This document shows, piece after piece, positions 42,663-51,631 of a DNA stretch of 64,000 bases. The notes under the pieces were generated by a model. It worked only from the letters and a program-made list of their open reading frames with translations, was not told the origin of the DNA and searched no databases. Source of the DNA: Actinoplanes sandaracinus. Its GTDB lineage: Bacteria > Actinomycetota > Actinomycetes > Mycobacteriales > Micromonosporaceae. The DNA lies in NCBI RefSeq assembly GCF_030009775.1, contig NZ_JASCTH010000008.1, forward strand, positions 102,579-166,578, read 5' to 3'. Within the stretch, counting starts at the first letter, position 1. Every line of letters begins with the position of its first letter. A program made the translations under genes and the position numbers.

Positions 42663-43919
42663 CTAGAAGGCTCCGGTGGAGAGGGCGGCCAGGGCGGTGT
42701 GCGCCATCACGCGCACGCCGTGGGCGATGCAGCTCTCGTCCACATCGAAGCCGCCCTGGTGCAGGTCGTGACGGTCGTCGGCGCCGGGCCGGCCGGTGCC
42801 GAGCCGGATCATCGCGCCGGGGACGTGCTCCAGGTAGAAGGAGAAGTCCTCGCCACCCATGCTGAGTTCGGCCTCGACCACCCGGTCGGGGCCGAGCGCG
42901 GCGCCGGCCGCACCGGCGATGACCGCCGACGCCATCCGGTCGTTGATCACCGGAGGGACGCCGCGGATGTAGTCGACGTCGACCTCGACGCCGGTCGGCG
43001 CCACGACGTCCCGGATCAGCCTGGTGATCAGCTCGGGGGCGTCACGCCAGGCCTCCCGGCTCAGCACCCGGACGGTGCCGCGCACCTCGCCCGAGCCGGG
43101 GATGGCGTTGAACGCCTGGCCGGCGTGCACCGCGCCCCACACCAGGGACAGCCCGGCCCGCGGATCCATCCGGCGGCTGAGCAGCGCCGGCACGTCGATG
43201 ATCACCTTGCCGAGCGCGTGGACCAGGTCGGCGGTGAGGTGCGGGCGGGCGGTGTGCCCGCCCGGACCGGAGAGTTTGACCTCGACCGCGTCGGCGGCCG
43301 CGGTGAACGGGCCGGAGCGGACCCCGACCAGCCCGGCCGGCAGTTGCGGGTAGCAGTGCAGCGCGTAGATCGCGTCGACGTCCTTGAGGCCACCGGCGGC
43401 GATCACCTCGGGCGCGCCGGACGGCATCGCCTCCTCGGCGGGCTGGAAGATCAGCCGGATCCGGCCGGGCAGCAGGCCCTGCTCGTCGAGCTGGGCGAGG
43501 GCCATGCCGAGACCCAGCATGATCGTGGTGTGCACGTCGTGGCCGCAGGCGTGCGCCTGCCCGTCGACGGTGCTGCGGTACGGGACGTTCTTGAGGTCCT
43601 GCAGTGGCAGCGAGTCGATGTCGGCCCGGAACGCGATGGTCCGCGGCCCCTGGCCGATGTCACAGATGACGCCGTTGCCGCGGGGCATCATCCGCGGGCT
43701 GAGCCCGGCGACGGTCAGTTCACGGGCGATCAGGGCGGCCGTCTCGAACTCGGAGTGTGACGGCTCGGGGTGAGCGTGAATGTGCCGGCGAATCGCTACG
43801 AGCTCGGCGCCCCTCTTGGCGAGCCAGCGGTCCAGCCGGCCGGGAAGGGGGTCGGTGCCGGGCAGTTGCCCGGGCCACGACGTATCGGCGCCCTCGGGCG
43901 CCTCCAGAGCAGTAGTCAC
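42663..43919 (-). CDS. M20-family amidohydrolase
   Basis: 418 residues from GTG 43919. Di-metal peptidase/amidohydrolase: IRRHIHAHPEPSHSEFETAA, ADIDSLPLQD, the metal site ACGHDVHTTIML, FQPAEEAMPSGAPEVIAAGG, and SMGGEDFSFYLEH. The family includes N-acyl-amino acid and hippurate hydrolases; M. tuberculosis AmiA1/AmiB1 occupy the same position near lpdA and pmmB. A GGAAG Shine-Dalgarno precedes the start. Substrate unknown. Confidence 0.92.
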   Translation of the reverse strand: MTTALEAPEGADTSWPGQLPGTDPLPGRLDRWLAKRGAELVAIRRHIHAHPEPSHSEFETAALIARELTVAGLSPRMMPRGNGVICDIGQGPRTIAFRADIDSLPLQDLKNVPYRSTVDGQAHACGHDVHTTIMLGLGMALAQLDEQGLLPGRIRLIFQPAEEAMPSGAPEVIAAGGLKDVDAIYALHCYPQLPAGLVGVRSGPFTAAADAVEVKLSGPGGHTARPHLTADLVHALGKVIIDVPALLSRRMDPRAGLSLVWGAVHAGQAFNAIPGSGEVRGTVRVLSREAWRDAPELITRLIRDVVAPTGVEVDVDYIRGVPPVINDRMASAVIAGAAGAALGPDRVVEAELSMGGEDFSFYLEHVPGAMIRLGTGRPGADDRHDLHQGGFDVDESCIAHGVRVMAHTALAALSTGAF

Positions 43920-44135
43920 TTCGGCTTCCGTATCACTCTCGAATTTCGTCGGGTTCCGCAACGCGCGACAGCTTAGTCCCGTTTTCGGTGACGCTGTGCA
44001 ACGGGCATGTAAAGAGGTGATCACGCCACGGCCGAGGTCGGGCGGGCGCACGAGAGGTCGTCCCGGCCCTGCCAACCCCTCAACGGGTAGTGGATCGCGG
44101 AGGTGACGCGACACACCACAGGTGCGTCGAGCGGC

Positions 44136-45701
44136 TCAGAACCGTTCGACGGGGCGGTGGACGCCCCATACCCCGCGGAGGGTATGACACACCTCTCCAA
44201 CAGTGGCACGGAGCCGCAACGCCGCTTTCATCAACGGTAGGACGTTCTCCGTTCCGGCGGCGGCCTTCGCCAGATCTGCCAGCGCGGCCTGGACGGCCGG
44301 CTCGTCCCGTTCGGCCCGCAGGCGCGCGAGGCGGGCCACCTGGCCGGCTTCGATCGCCGGATCGACCCGCAGCGGCTCGTACCTCTCCTCGGTTTCGGCG
44401 ACGAAACGGTTGACGCCCACCACGACGCGCTCGCCGGAGTCGATCTCGGTGGCGATGCGGTACGCGGACGCCTCGATCTCACCTTTCTGGAAGCCCTGCT
44501 CGATCGCCTCGACCGACGAGCCGAACTCGAAGACCCGGTCGATGAGCGCGGTCGCCTCCTGTTCCACGGCGTCGGTCAGCGCCTCCACCGCGTAGGAGCC
44601 GGCGAACGGGTCGACGGTGCCGGTCAGCCCGCTCTCGTAGGCGAGGACCTGCTGGGTCCGCAGAGCCAGCCGGGCCGACTTCTCGGTGGGAAGGGCGAGC
44701 GCCTCGTCATACGAGTTGGTGTGCAGCGACTGCGTCCCACCGGCGATCGCGCCGAGCGCCTGGATCGCCACCCGGATCAGGTTGACCTCGGGCTGCTGCG
44801 CGGTGAGCTGCACACCGGCGGTCTGGGTGTGGAACCGCAGCATGAGGGACTTGGGGTCCTTCGCGCCGAACTCGTCACGCATGATCCGGGCCCACATCCG
44901 CCGCGCCGCCCGGAACTTGGCGATCTCCTCCAGCAGCGTGGTGCGGGCCACGAAGAAGAACGACAGCCGGGGGGCGAAGTCGTCGACGGCCAGGCCGGCG
45001 GCGATCGCGGCACGGACGTACTCGATGCCGTTGGCCAGGGTGAACGCGATCTCCTGCGCGGGCGAGGCGCCGGCCTCGGCCATGTGGTAGCCGGAGATCG
45101 AGATGGTGTTCCACTTGGGGATCTCGGCCCGGCAGTAGGCGAAGGTGTCGGCCACCAGTCGCAGCGACGGCTTGGGCGGGAAGATGTACGTCCCCCGGGC
45201 GATGTACTCCTTCAGGATGTCGTTCTGGATCGTGCCCTGCAGGGCCGCCCCCGGCACGCCCTGCTCCTCGGCGACCAGCTGGTAGAGCAGCAGCAGGACC
45301 GATCCCGGCGCGTTGATCGTCATCGAGGTGGAGACCTGGTCGAGTGGGATGCCGGCGAACAGTTGCCGCATGTCGTCGATCGAGTCGATCGCCACACCGA
45401 CCTTGCCGACCTCGCCGTGCGCGATCGGCTCGTCGGAGTCGTAACCCATCTGGGTGGGCAGGTCGAAGGCGACGGAGAGGCCCATCGTCCCGGCCGCGAG
45501 CAGCTGGTGGTAGCGGGCGTTCGACTCGGCGGCGGTGCCGAACCCGGCGTACTGGCGCATGGTCCACGGCCGCTTCGTGTACATCGTCGGGTAGACGCCA
45601 CGGGTGTACGGGTATCGGCCGGGCTCTTCGGCTCCGACGCCGGTCGGCACGTCAGCAGGGCCGTACACCGGCTTGATGGGAAACCCTGACTCTGCATTCA
45701 C
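44136..45701 (-). CDS. Acyl-CoA mutase large subunit (methylmalonyl/isobutyryl-CoA mutase family), no B12 domain
   Basis: 521 residues from GTG 45701. Coenzyme-B12-dependent mutases isomerise acyl-CoAs. [54 protein letters not shown] and [20 protein letters not shown] are diagnostic of the alpha-domain barrel. The cobalamin-binding domain (D-x-H-x-x-G) is absent, as in IcmA-type subunits that pair with a separate small subunit. No such small subunit is in the window. A leaderless -10 box precedes it. Confidence 0.9.
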   Translation of the reverse strand: MNAESGFPIKPVYGPADVPTGVGAEEPGRYPYTRGVYPTMYTKRPWTMRQYAGFGTAAESNARYHQLLAAGTMGLSVAFDLPTQMGYDSDEPIAHGEVGKVGVAIDSIDDMRQLFAGIPLDQVSTSMTINAPGSVLLLLYQLVAEEQGVPGAALQGTIQNDILKEYIARGTYIFPPKPSLRLVADTFAYCRAEIPKWNTISISGYHMAEAGASPAQEIAFTLANGIEYVRAAIAAGLAVDDFAPRLSFFFVARTTLLEEIAKFRAARRMWARIMRDEFGAKDPKSLMLRFHTQTAGVQLTAQQPEVNLIRVAIQALGAIAGGTQSLHTNSYDEALALPTEKSARLALRTQQVLAYESGLTGTVDPFAGSYAVEALTDAVEQEATALIDRVFEFGSSVEAIEQGFQKGEIEASAYRIATEIDSGERVVVGVNRFVAETEERYEPLRVDPAIEAGQVARLARLRAERDEPAVQAALADLAKAAAGTENVLPLMKAALRLRATVGEVCHTLRGVWGVHRPVERF

Positions 45702-45708
45702 GCCCACG

Positions 45709-45714
45709 ATCCTA
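45709..45714 (-). promoter_or_regulatory. -10 box for leaderless mutase gene
   Basis: TAGGAT on the minus strand ends 7 nt before the GTG at 45701. Confidence 0.65.
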
Positions 45715-45810
45715 AGACTCGTCAAGGCGGCCGACTGTGAGTAATTTGCCACCCTGCGTTCCAGCCGGTCCACCCACGGCCACCCGGCCACTACACAGGG
45801 TCGATGTGTC

Positions 45811-47856
45811 ATGAACAGTGACGCAGTAGCTTTCGTTCGAGGGGGAGCGCCAGGCAAGATAGCGGGGTTGGTCGACAGCCCCTACACCCCCTCGGTGGCA
45901 TCCCTAGTGACTCAAATTCCGACGTGGAGCAGCGGGAACGCGGCTCCCCCCAGCGGACGCGCCGCCCCGGGCACGCTCATCGGCGGGCGGTACACGCTGC
46001 GCGCCGCGGTGGGTCACGGCGGCATGGGAACGGTGTGGCGGGCGGCGGACACGCTGTTGCGCCGCGACGTTGCGATCAAAGAGGTCATCCTTCCGCCCGG
46101 CCTGGCGCCGAGCGACCGTGACGCGATGTACGAACGGACCATGCGCGAGGCCCGGGCCGCGGCGGCGCTGCAGCACCCGGCCGTGGTGCAGGTCTACGAC
46201 GTCGTGCACGAGAACGGCCGGCCGTGGATCGTCATGGAGCTGCTGGACGCCCGCAGCCTCGCCGACATGGTGATCGAGGACGGCCCGGTCTCCCCACGGG
46301 TGGTGGCGAAGATCGGTATCGCGCTGCTCGGCGCTCTCGAGGTCGCCCACGCGCACGGGGTGCTGCACCGCGACGTCAAGCCGGCGAACGTGCTGATCTG
46401 CGGTGACGGGCGTTGCGTGCTGACCGACTTCGGCGTCGCCCGGATGCCCACCGACGTGCAGCTGACCACGCCGGGCATGGTCCTGGGCTCGCCGCACTTC
46501 ATCTCGCCGGAGCGGGCCATGGGCCACGACTTCGGCCCGCCGAGCGACCTGTTCTCGCTGGGCGTCACGCTCTACACCGCGATCGAGGGCCGGCCGCCGT
46601 TCGACAAGGGCGACCCGATCGAGACCATGCACTCGGTCGTCGAGGACCCGCCGGCCCCGGTGGTCCGGGCCGGCTCGCTGGCCCCGGTGCTGATGGGCCT
46701 GCTGGAGAAGAACCCCGCCCAGCGGATGGACGTGCAGACCGCCCGCACGATCCTGCGCCAGCAGATGTCCGGCCCGCTGGCCAGCAAGAGCCCGCCGCAC
46801 ATGATGACCGATCCCTATTCGGTCGTGCCGTCGCCGCGGCCGGTCAGCCCGGCGCCCGCCGAGACCCAGCAGATCCCCGGACAGGCCGCCCCGCCGCAGC
46901 CGAGCGGCCAGATCGGCGGCCGCGCGATGCTGGCGCCGGGCGAGTCGCTCACCGAGCACCTCGCCAAGCTGGAGCAGCAGAACGCGGGCGGCCGCCGGCG
47001 TGCCTCCGAGCCGCCGCAGCCACCGCCCGGCCCGGCCGCGGCCGTGCCGACCGGTGCCATGCCGGCCCACAAGCTGCCCGACCAGGGCCGTTCCGGCGCC
47101 GACCCGACCAGCGTCATCCCGCCGCAGAACCAGTGGACCCCGCAGCAGCCCGGCGCCCGTCAGGGCACCGTGGTGAGCAGCCCGGCCGCCAAGCGGCGCG
47201 CCACCATCGACAAGGTGGTCGGCACGGCGAAGGAGACCACCGGGCGGGCGGTCGCCACGTTCCGGTCGTGGCCACGCAACAAGCAGCTCGTCTCCGGTGG
47301 CGCGGCCGCCGCGGTGGTGCTGGTCCTGGTGCTGGTGATCGCGCTCGGCGGCGGCTCGGACAAGCCGCCGGCGCCGCCGCAGGCCGCCTCCGTGCCGAGC
47401 GCCGCGGCCGCTGACTTCCAGACCCAGCCGTACAAGGGCAACGCCGCGGTCAGCGTGGAGGTTCCGGCCGGCTGGACCCGGGCGGCCGGTGGCGTCTACG
47501 TCGAGTACATCGACCCCGCCGACAAGAACACCAAGGTCCGGATCCTGGTGGAGAAGGGCTCGGCCGACCCGACCAAGTTCGTCACCTCCATCGCGCCCGC
47601 CGGGATGAGGAAGAACAAGACCTGCACGGAGCCGTTCGTGTCGATCGCCACCCAGCAGGTCGACGTCTCCGGGAACCCGGGCGCGGAATTCGAGTACACC
47701 TGCGGTGAGGGCGAGGCCAAGCGCCACGGCATCTGGCGGATGACCACGGTCGGCGGCAAGATGTACTCCTTCTTCCTCACCACCACCGATACGAAGTTCG
47801 CCGACCACCGGAAGTACTTCGACGTCATGACCAAGACGTTCCAGCTCACCCTGTGA
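45811..47856 (+). CDS. Transmembrane Ser/Thr protein kinase 2
   Basis: 681 residues. Kinase domain at about 58-325: [56 protein letters not shown] Pro/Gln-rich linker, one transmembrane helix near 489-513 and an outside domain of about 150 residues ([20 protein letters not shown]... [16 protein letters not shown]) follow. The outside domain resembles in layout that of the kinase at 21-24 kb. No PASTA repeats. The start is uncertain: ATG 45811 or GTG 45907. It is divergent from the mutase gene and 23 bp upstream of pmmB. Confidence 0.92.
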   Translation: MNSDAVAFVRGGAPGKIAGLVDSPYTPSVASLVTQIPTWSSGNAAPPSGRAAPGTLIGGRYTLRAAVGHGGMGTVWRAADTLLRRDVAIKEVILPPGLAPSDRDAMYERTMREARAAAALQHPAVVQVYDVVHENGRPWIVMELLDARSLADMVIEDGPVSPRVVAKIGIALLGALEVAHAHGVLHRDVKPANVLICGDGRCVLTDFGVARMPTDVQLTTPGMVLGSPHFISPERAMGHDFGPPSDLFSLGVTLYTAIEGRPPFDKGDPIETMHSVVEDPPAPVVRAGSLAPVLMGLLEKNPAQRMDVQTARTILRQQMSGPLASKSPPHMMTDPYSVVPSPRPVSPAPAETQQIPGQAAPPQPSGQIGGRAMLAPGESLTEHLAKLEQQNAGGRRRASEPPQPPPGPAAAVPTGAMPAHKLPDQGRSGADPTSVIPPQNQWTPQQPGARQGTVVSSPAAKRRATIDKVVGTAKETTGRAVATFRSWPRNKQLVSGGAAAAVVLVLVLVIALGGGSDKPPAPPQAASVPSAAAADFQTQPYKGNAAVSVEVPAGWTRAAGGVYVEYIDPADKNTKVRILVEKGSADPTKFVTSIAPAGMRKNKTCTEPFVSIATQQVDVSGNPGAEFEYTCGEGEAKRHGIWRMTTVGGKMYSFFLTTTDTKFADHRKYFDVMTKTFQLTL

Positions 47857-47879
47857 CGGCGCTGTGCTATCAATCCCTG

Positions 47880-49520
47880 ATGGCACCACAAGTTGATGTT
47901 GACCTGATCGCCCGGGCCGAGGCCTGGCTCGCCGATGATCCCGACCCGTCCGCCCGCGCCGAGTTGCGCTCGGTGCTCGACGGCTTACCGGGCACCGCGG
48001 CGGAACTGAGCGACCGGTTCGCCGGCCCGCTCACCTTCGGCACCGCGGGCCTGCGAGGCCGCCTGCGTGCCGGGCCGAACGGCATGAACCTGGCCGTGGT
48101 CACCCGGGCGGCGGCCGGCCTGGTCGGCTGGCTCGCGTCGCAGGGCGGCGAGGGACCGCTGGTCATCGGGTACGACGCACGGCACGGCTCGGCCGAGTTC
48201 GCCGAACGGACCGCCCGGGTCGCGACCGGGGCCGGGCGGGAGGCGCTGCTGCTGCCGGGCCCGCTGCCGACGCCGGTGCTGGCCTACGCGGTGCGCGCGC
48301 TGGGCGCGGTCGCCGGCGTGATGGTCACCGCCAGCCACAATCCGCCGCAGGACAACGGCTACAAGGTCTATCTGGGCGCGGGCCTGGGCGGCCCGGCCGG
48401 CGCCGGGGCGCAGATCGTTCCGCCGGCCGACGCCGGCATCGAGGCGGCCATCCGGGCGGTGGAGAACGTCTCCTCGGTCCCGCTGGGCGGTCCGGGCACG
48501 GTTCTCGGCGCGGAGATCCTTCAGGGGTACGTCCGCAGCGCCGCCGCGGTCCTCACCGAGGGCGGCCCGCGTGACCTGACCATCGCGTACACCCCGATGC
48601 ACGGGGTCGGTGGGTCGACGGTGACCGCCGCGTTCGCCGCCGCCGGTTTCCCGGCCCCGGCGGTCGTGGCCGAGCAGGCCGAACCCGATCCGGCGTTCCC
48701 GACCGTGGCCTTCCCCAACCCGGAGGAGCCGGGCGCCATGGACCTGCTCCTGGCCCTGGCCGCCGAGACCGGCGCCGACCTGGCCATCGCCAACGACCCG
48801 GACGCCGACCGCTGTGCCGTCGCGATCCCGGTCGCGGACGGGTGGCGCCCCCTGCGCGGTGACGAGTTGGGCGCGCTGCTCGCCGACCATCTGATCCGCC
48901 GCGGCGACCCCGGCCTGTACGCCACCACGATCGTCTCGTCATCGCTGGTGGGTCGCCTGTGCGCCGCCCGCGGCGTGCCGTACGCCGAGACCCTGACCGG
49001 CTTCAAGTGGATCGTCCGCGCCGCCGACGAGCTGGCGTTCGGTTACGAGGAGGCGCTGGGGTACTGCGTGGCCCCGGGCATGGTGCGGGACAAGGACGGC
49101 ATCACGGCCGCGCTGACCGTCGCCGAGCTGGCCGCCGAGCTGAAGACGCGGGGCCGCACCCTGGCCGACCGGCTGGACGAGCTGGCGGCCGAGTTCGGCC
49201 TGCACGCCACCGACCAGTTGGCGGTCCGGGTGGACGATCTCGCCGAGATCGGCCGGGCGATGACCCGGGCCCGGCGGAACCCGCCGGCCACCCTGCTCGG
49301 CGCCGAGGTGACCGAGACGGTCGACCTGCTGCCGGAGAACGACGTGCTGACCTTCCGCACCGCGACGGCCCGCGTCGTGATCCGCCCCTCGGGGACGGAA
49401 CCGAAGCTCAAGGCGTACCTCGAAGTGGTGGCGGAGGGTGACCCCGTGGCGGCCCGGACCCGCGCGGCGGCGGATCTGAAGGCTCTGCGCGCCGAGATCG
49501 CGGCAACGCTCGGCGTGTGA
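47880..49520 (+). CDS. pmmB: Phosphoglucomutase/phosphomannomutase
   Basis: 546 residues from ATG 47880. Interconverts hexose-1- and -6-phosphates. FGTAGLRGRLRAGPN, VTASHNPPQDNGYKVY (phosphoserine in TASHNP), the metal site IANDPDADRCAV and the sugar- and phosphate-binding ends (GFKWIVRAADELAFGYEEAL, RPSGTEPKLKAYLEV). It belongs to the PmmB type found near upp in M. tuberculosis. The ATG is preferred to the overlapping GTG at 47853 because family similarity begins after it. Confidence 0.95.
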   Translation: MAPQVDVDLIARAEAWLADDPDPSARAELRSVLDGLPGTAAELSDRFAGPLTFGTAGLRGRLRAGPNGMNLAVVTRAAAGLVGWLASQGGEGPLVIGYDARHGSAEFAERTARVATGAGREALLLPGPLPTPVLAYAVRALGAVAGVMVTASHNPPQDNGYKVYLGAGLGGPAGAGAQIVPPADAGIEAAIRAVENVSSVPLGGPGTVLGAEILQGYVRSAAAVLTEGGPRDLTIAYTPMHGVGGSTVTAAFAAAGFPAPAVVAEQAEPDPAFPTVAFPNPEEPGAMDLLLALAAETGADLAIANDPDADRCAVAIPVADGWRPLRGDELGALLADHLIRRGDPGLYATTIVSSSLVGRLCAARGVPYAETLTGFKWIVRAADELAFGYEEALGYCVAPGMVRDKDGITAALTVAELAAELKTRGRTLADRLDELAAEFGLHATDQLAVRVDDLAEIGRAMTRARRNPPATLLGAEVTETVDLLPENDVLTFRTATARVVIRPSGTEPKLKAYLEVVAEGDPVAARTRAAADLKALRAEIAATLGV

Positions 49521-49526
49521 TCTTTT

Positions 49527-49555
49527 ATGGGAGAGCAGCGACGCTGCTCTCCCAT
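49527..49555. terminator. Bidirectional hairpin between pmmB and the GPP34 gene
   Basis: ATGGGAGAGCAGCG and CGCTGCTCTCCCAT pair over 14 positions with one unpaired central base, 6 bp after pmmB and 5 bp after the convergent GPP34 gene. No T tract on either side. Confidence 0.7.
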
Positions 49556-49560
49556 CGGGA

Positions 49561-50247
49561 TCAGATCGGCTTGGGAGTGCCCAGGGCCGCCTGGATCGCC
49601 TTGCCCAGGGTGGCCACCACCAGCGCGACGCTGGGCCGCACGATGGAGTCCTCCAGGGTGACGTCGCCGACGAAGCCGGCGTTGCTGGCGATCTCCGCCA
49701 GCCGCTCGTGCGCCCGCTCGGACTCCTCGGCCGGCAGCTTCAGGGCCGGCTCCATGCGCGCCGCGACCAGCAGGGTGGCCAGCGCGGCCGTCCGCTCGTC
49801 GGGAAGCGTGTTGCCGATCAGCGCCGCCGCCAGCCGGCCGCGGATCTCGGCCTCGTAGGCGTGGTCCGTGGTCGGGTAGCGGTGCACGTGGATGACGCCC
49901 AGCTGGGTCTCGTCCACGTCCTGCACGACACCCCGGGAACACAGGTCCTCCAGCACGCGCGTGCGCAGCCGGTGCCGGAGACGCTGGAGCCACTGGGCGG
50001 GCGTGTGCGGTTCCTCGGTCGCCACCTTCCCCAGCACGGCATCGGCGACGGGGTCGCCCAGCGGGGTGGCGTCGACGACCACGAGGTGGCCGTCGGCGGC
50101 GTAGGCGATCCGGTTGGCCAGCGCGAGGTCGATCAGCACCGCGGCGGCCATGCCCAGGTCGAGGCCGATACGGGAACCCGTGGCCTTTCCGGTCTGGTCG
50201 TCATACGCGAGGAGGAGAAGTTCCTCGGCGAGCGGGATGGGGGTCAT
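49561..50247 (-). CDS. GPP34 (GOLPH3-like) family protein
   Basis: 228 residues. PIPLAEELLLLAYDDQTGKA is the family opening; LGMAAAVLIDLALANRIAY, RVLEDLCSRGVV and LVAARMEPALKL follow. GPP34 proteins bind phosphatidylinositol-4-phosphate in eukaryotes; bacterial members, frequent in actinobacteria, are of unknown function. ATG at 50247 with -10 TATCGT 8 nt upstream; the in-frame TTG at 50256 is rejected. Confidence 0.9.
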   Translation of the reverse strand: MTPIPLAEELLLLAYDDQTGKATGSRIGLDLGMAAAVLIDLALANRIAYAADGHLVVVDATPLGDPVADAVLGKVATEEPHTPAQWLQRLRHRLRTRVLEDLCSRGVVQDVDETQLGVIHVHRYPTTDHAYEAEIRGRLAAALIGNTLPDERTAALATLLVAARMEPALKLPAEESERAHERLAEIASNAGFVGDVTLEDSIVRPSVALVVATLGKAIQAALGTPKPI

Positions 50248-50255
50248 GTATCGCA

Positions 50256-50261
50256 ACGATA
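50256..50261 (-). promoter_or_regulatory. -10 box for leaderless GPP34 gene
   Basis: TATCGT on the minus strand ends 8 nt before the ATG at 50247. Confidence 0.5.
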
Positions 50262-50354
50262 GTGGCCCGGGGCATCCGCTCCGATCCCCAGGTCGGTCAG
50301 ATCCCGGCCGTTCGTGCGATCCGGGTCACTCGCCCCATGCTCCGGGTTCAACGA

Positions 50355-51356
50355 CTATCGGCCGAGATCCGGCAGGACCCTTCCGCGCTGGGCGAACCAC
50401 TCCAGCGAGTCACGGATGCCGTCGGCGACGGTGTGTTCGGCGCGCCAGCCCAGCAGCTCGGCCGCCCGGGTGCTGCGGGTGTACGCGCCGGCCGAGTCAC
50501 CGGGGCGGCGCGCGGCCCGTTCGATCTCCACCGGGCGGTCGGCCACCTGGTTGAACGCCTCGACGAACTCCAGCACCGTGGTGCCGGTGCCGGTGCCCAG
50601 ATTGATCGCCAGCGAGCCGCTGCGGAACGGCAGCGCGCCGAACTCCTCCAGCGCCCGCAGGTGGGCGCCGGCCAGGTCCCAGACGTGCACGTAGTCACGG
50701 ATGCCGGAGCCGTCCCGGGTCGGGTAGTCCAGACCGGTCACCGGGAACGGGCGGCTCTCCCGGTACGCCTCGATCAGCTTGCCCAGCGCGTGGCTCGGCG
50801 ACGGCAGCTGCAGGCCGGTCCGCATCTTCGGGTCGGCGCCGATCGGGTTGAAGTAGCGCAACGACAGCGCCCGCAGCTCGGTGGCGGCGGTGATGTCGCA
50901 GAGCATCTGCTCGACGATGATCTTGGTGCGGGCGTACGGGCTGAGCGCGCTGAGAGCCGAGTTCTCGTCGACGGTGAAGTCGTCGCCGGGCTGGTAGATC
51001 GAGGCGGACGAGCTGAACAGCAGCCGGGTGACGCCCTTGCCGATCAGGTGGTCGACGAACTCCAGGGTCTTCGCCACGTTCTCCCGGTAGTAGTGGACCG
51101 GCCGCTCCACCGACTCCGGCACCACGATCAGCGCCGCACAGTGCACGACGGCGGTGATGTCCGGGTGGTCGTCGAAGATCTGGTCGAGCACCGCGGGGTC
51201 GGCGATGTCACCGGGATAGAAGGGTCGTCCCTCGCAGAACTCCCGCCGCCCGGTGACCAGATTGTCGAGGATCACCGGCTGGTGACCGGCGTCGAGAAGG
51301 CGAGACGCGATCGTGCTGCCGATGAAGCCCGCGCCACCCGCGATCAGAACCTTCAC
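50355..51356 (-). CDS. galE: UDP-glucose 4-epimerase
   Basis: 333 residues. Short-chain dehydrogenase epimerase using NAD: VKVLIAGGAGFIGSTIASRL (GxxGxxG), VVHCAALIVVPESV, LLFSSSASIY with catalytic Ser, SPYARTKIIVEQ with Tyr-x3-Lys, RYFNPIGADP and TRDGSGIRDYVHV. It supplies UDP-galactose, probably to the envelope glycan genes that start on the other strand 275 bp away. GTG 51356 with GGGAGGA upstream. Confidence 0.94.
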   Translation of the reverse strand: MKVLIAGGAGFIGSTIASRLLDAGHQPVILDNLVTGRREFCEGRPFYPGDIADPAVLDQIFDDHPDITAVVHCAALIVVPESVERPVHYYRENVAKTLEFVDHLIGKGVTRLLFSSSASIYQPGDDFTVDENSALSALSPYARTKIIVEQMLCDITAATELRALSLRYFNPIGADPKMRTGLQLPSPSHALGKLIEAYRESRPFPVTGLDYPTRDGSGIRDYVHVWDLAGAHLRALEEFGALPFRSGSLAINLGTGTGTTVLEFVEAFNQVADRPVEIERAARRPGDSAGAYTRSTRAAELLGWRAEHTVADGIRDSLEWFAQRGRVLPDLGR

Positions 51357-51514
51357 AACGTCCTCCCTCAGATCCGGCACAGGCTAACCGACCTGGTAAT
51401 CGGCACCGATGACCCCGGTGACGTACGCCGGACGTATGGAATCGCGACAACGATCGGGCGGACATCCACCAGCGCCTTGATCGTCGGCCGGAACCCGGGA
51501 ACCTGGCTGTAGCC

Positions 51515-51520
51515 TATGAT
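51515..51520 (+). promoter_or_regulatory. -10 box for the glycopolymer genes
   Basis: TATGAT, a strong -10 element, 111 nt upstream of the GTG at 51632. The long leader ends in GAAAGGA. No clear -35. Confidence 0.4.
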
Positions 51521-51631
51521 GTCGACCGCCATGGGCCCGGTCTTGCCGGCCCATCACACCGCGTCCCCCCATTCCCCCAGGGCGCCAGCGGACGCGAGAG
51601 CCTCACGTTTTTTGAAAGGACCACGTCGACC

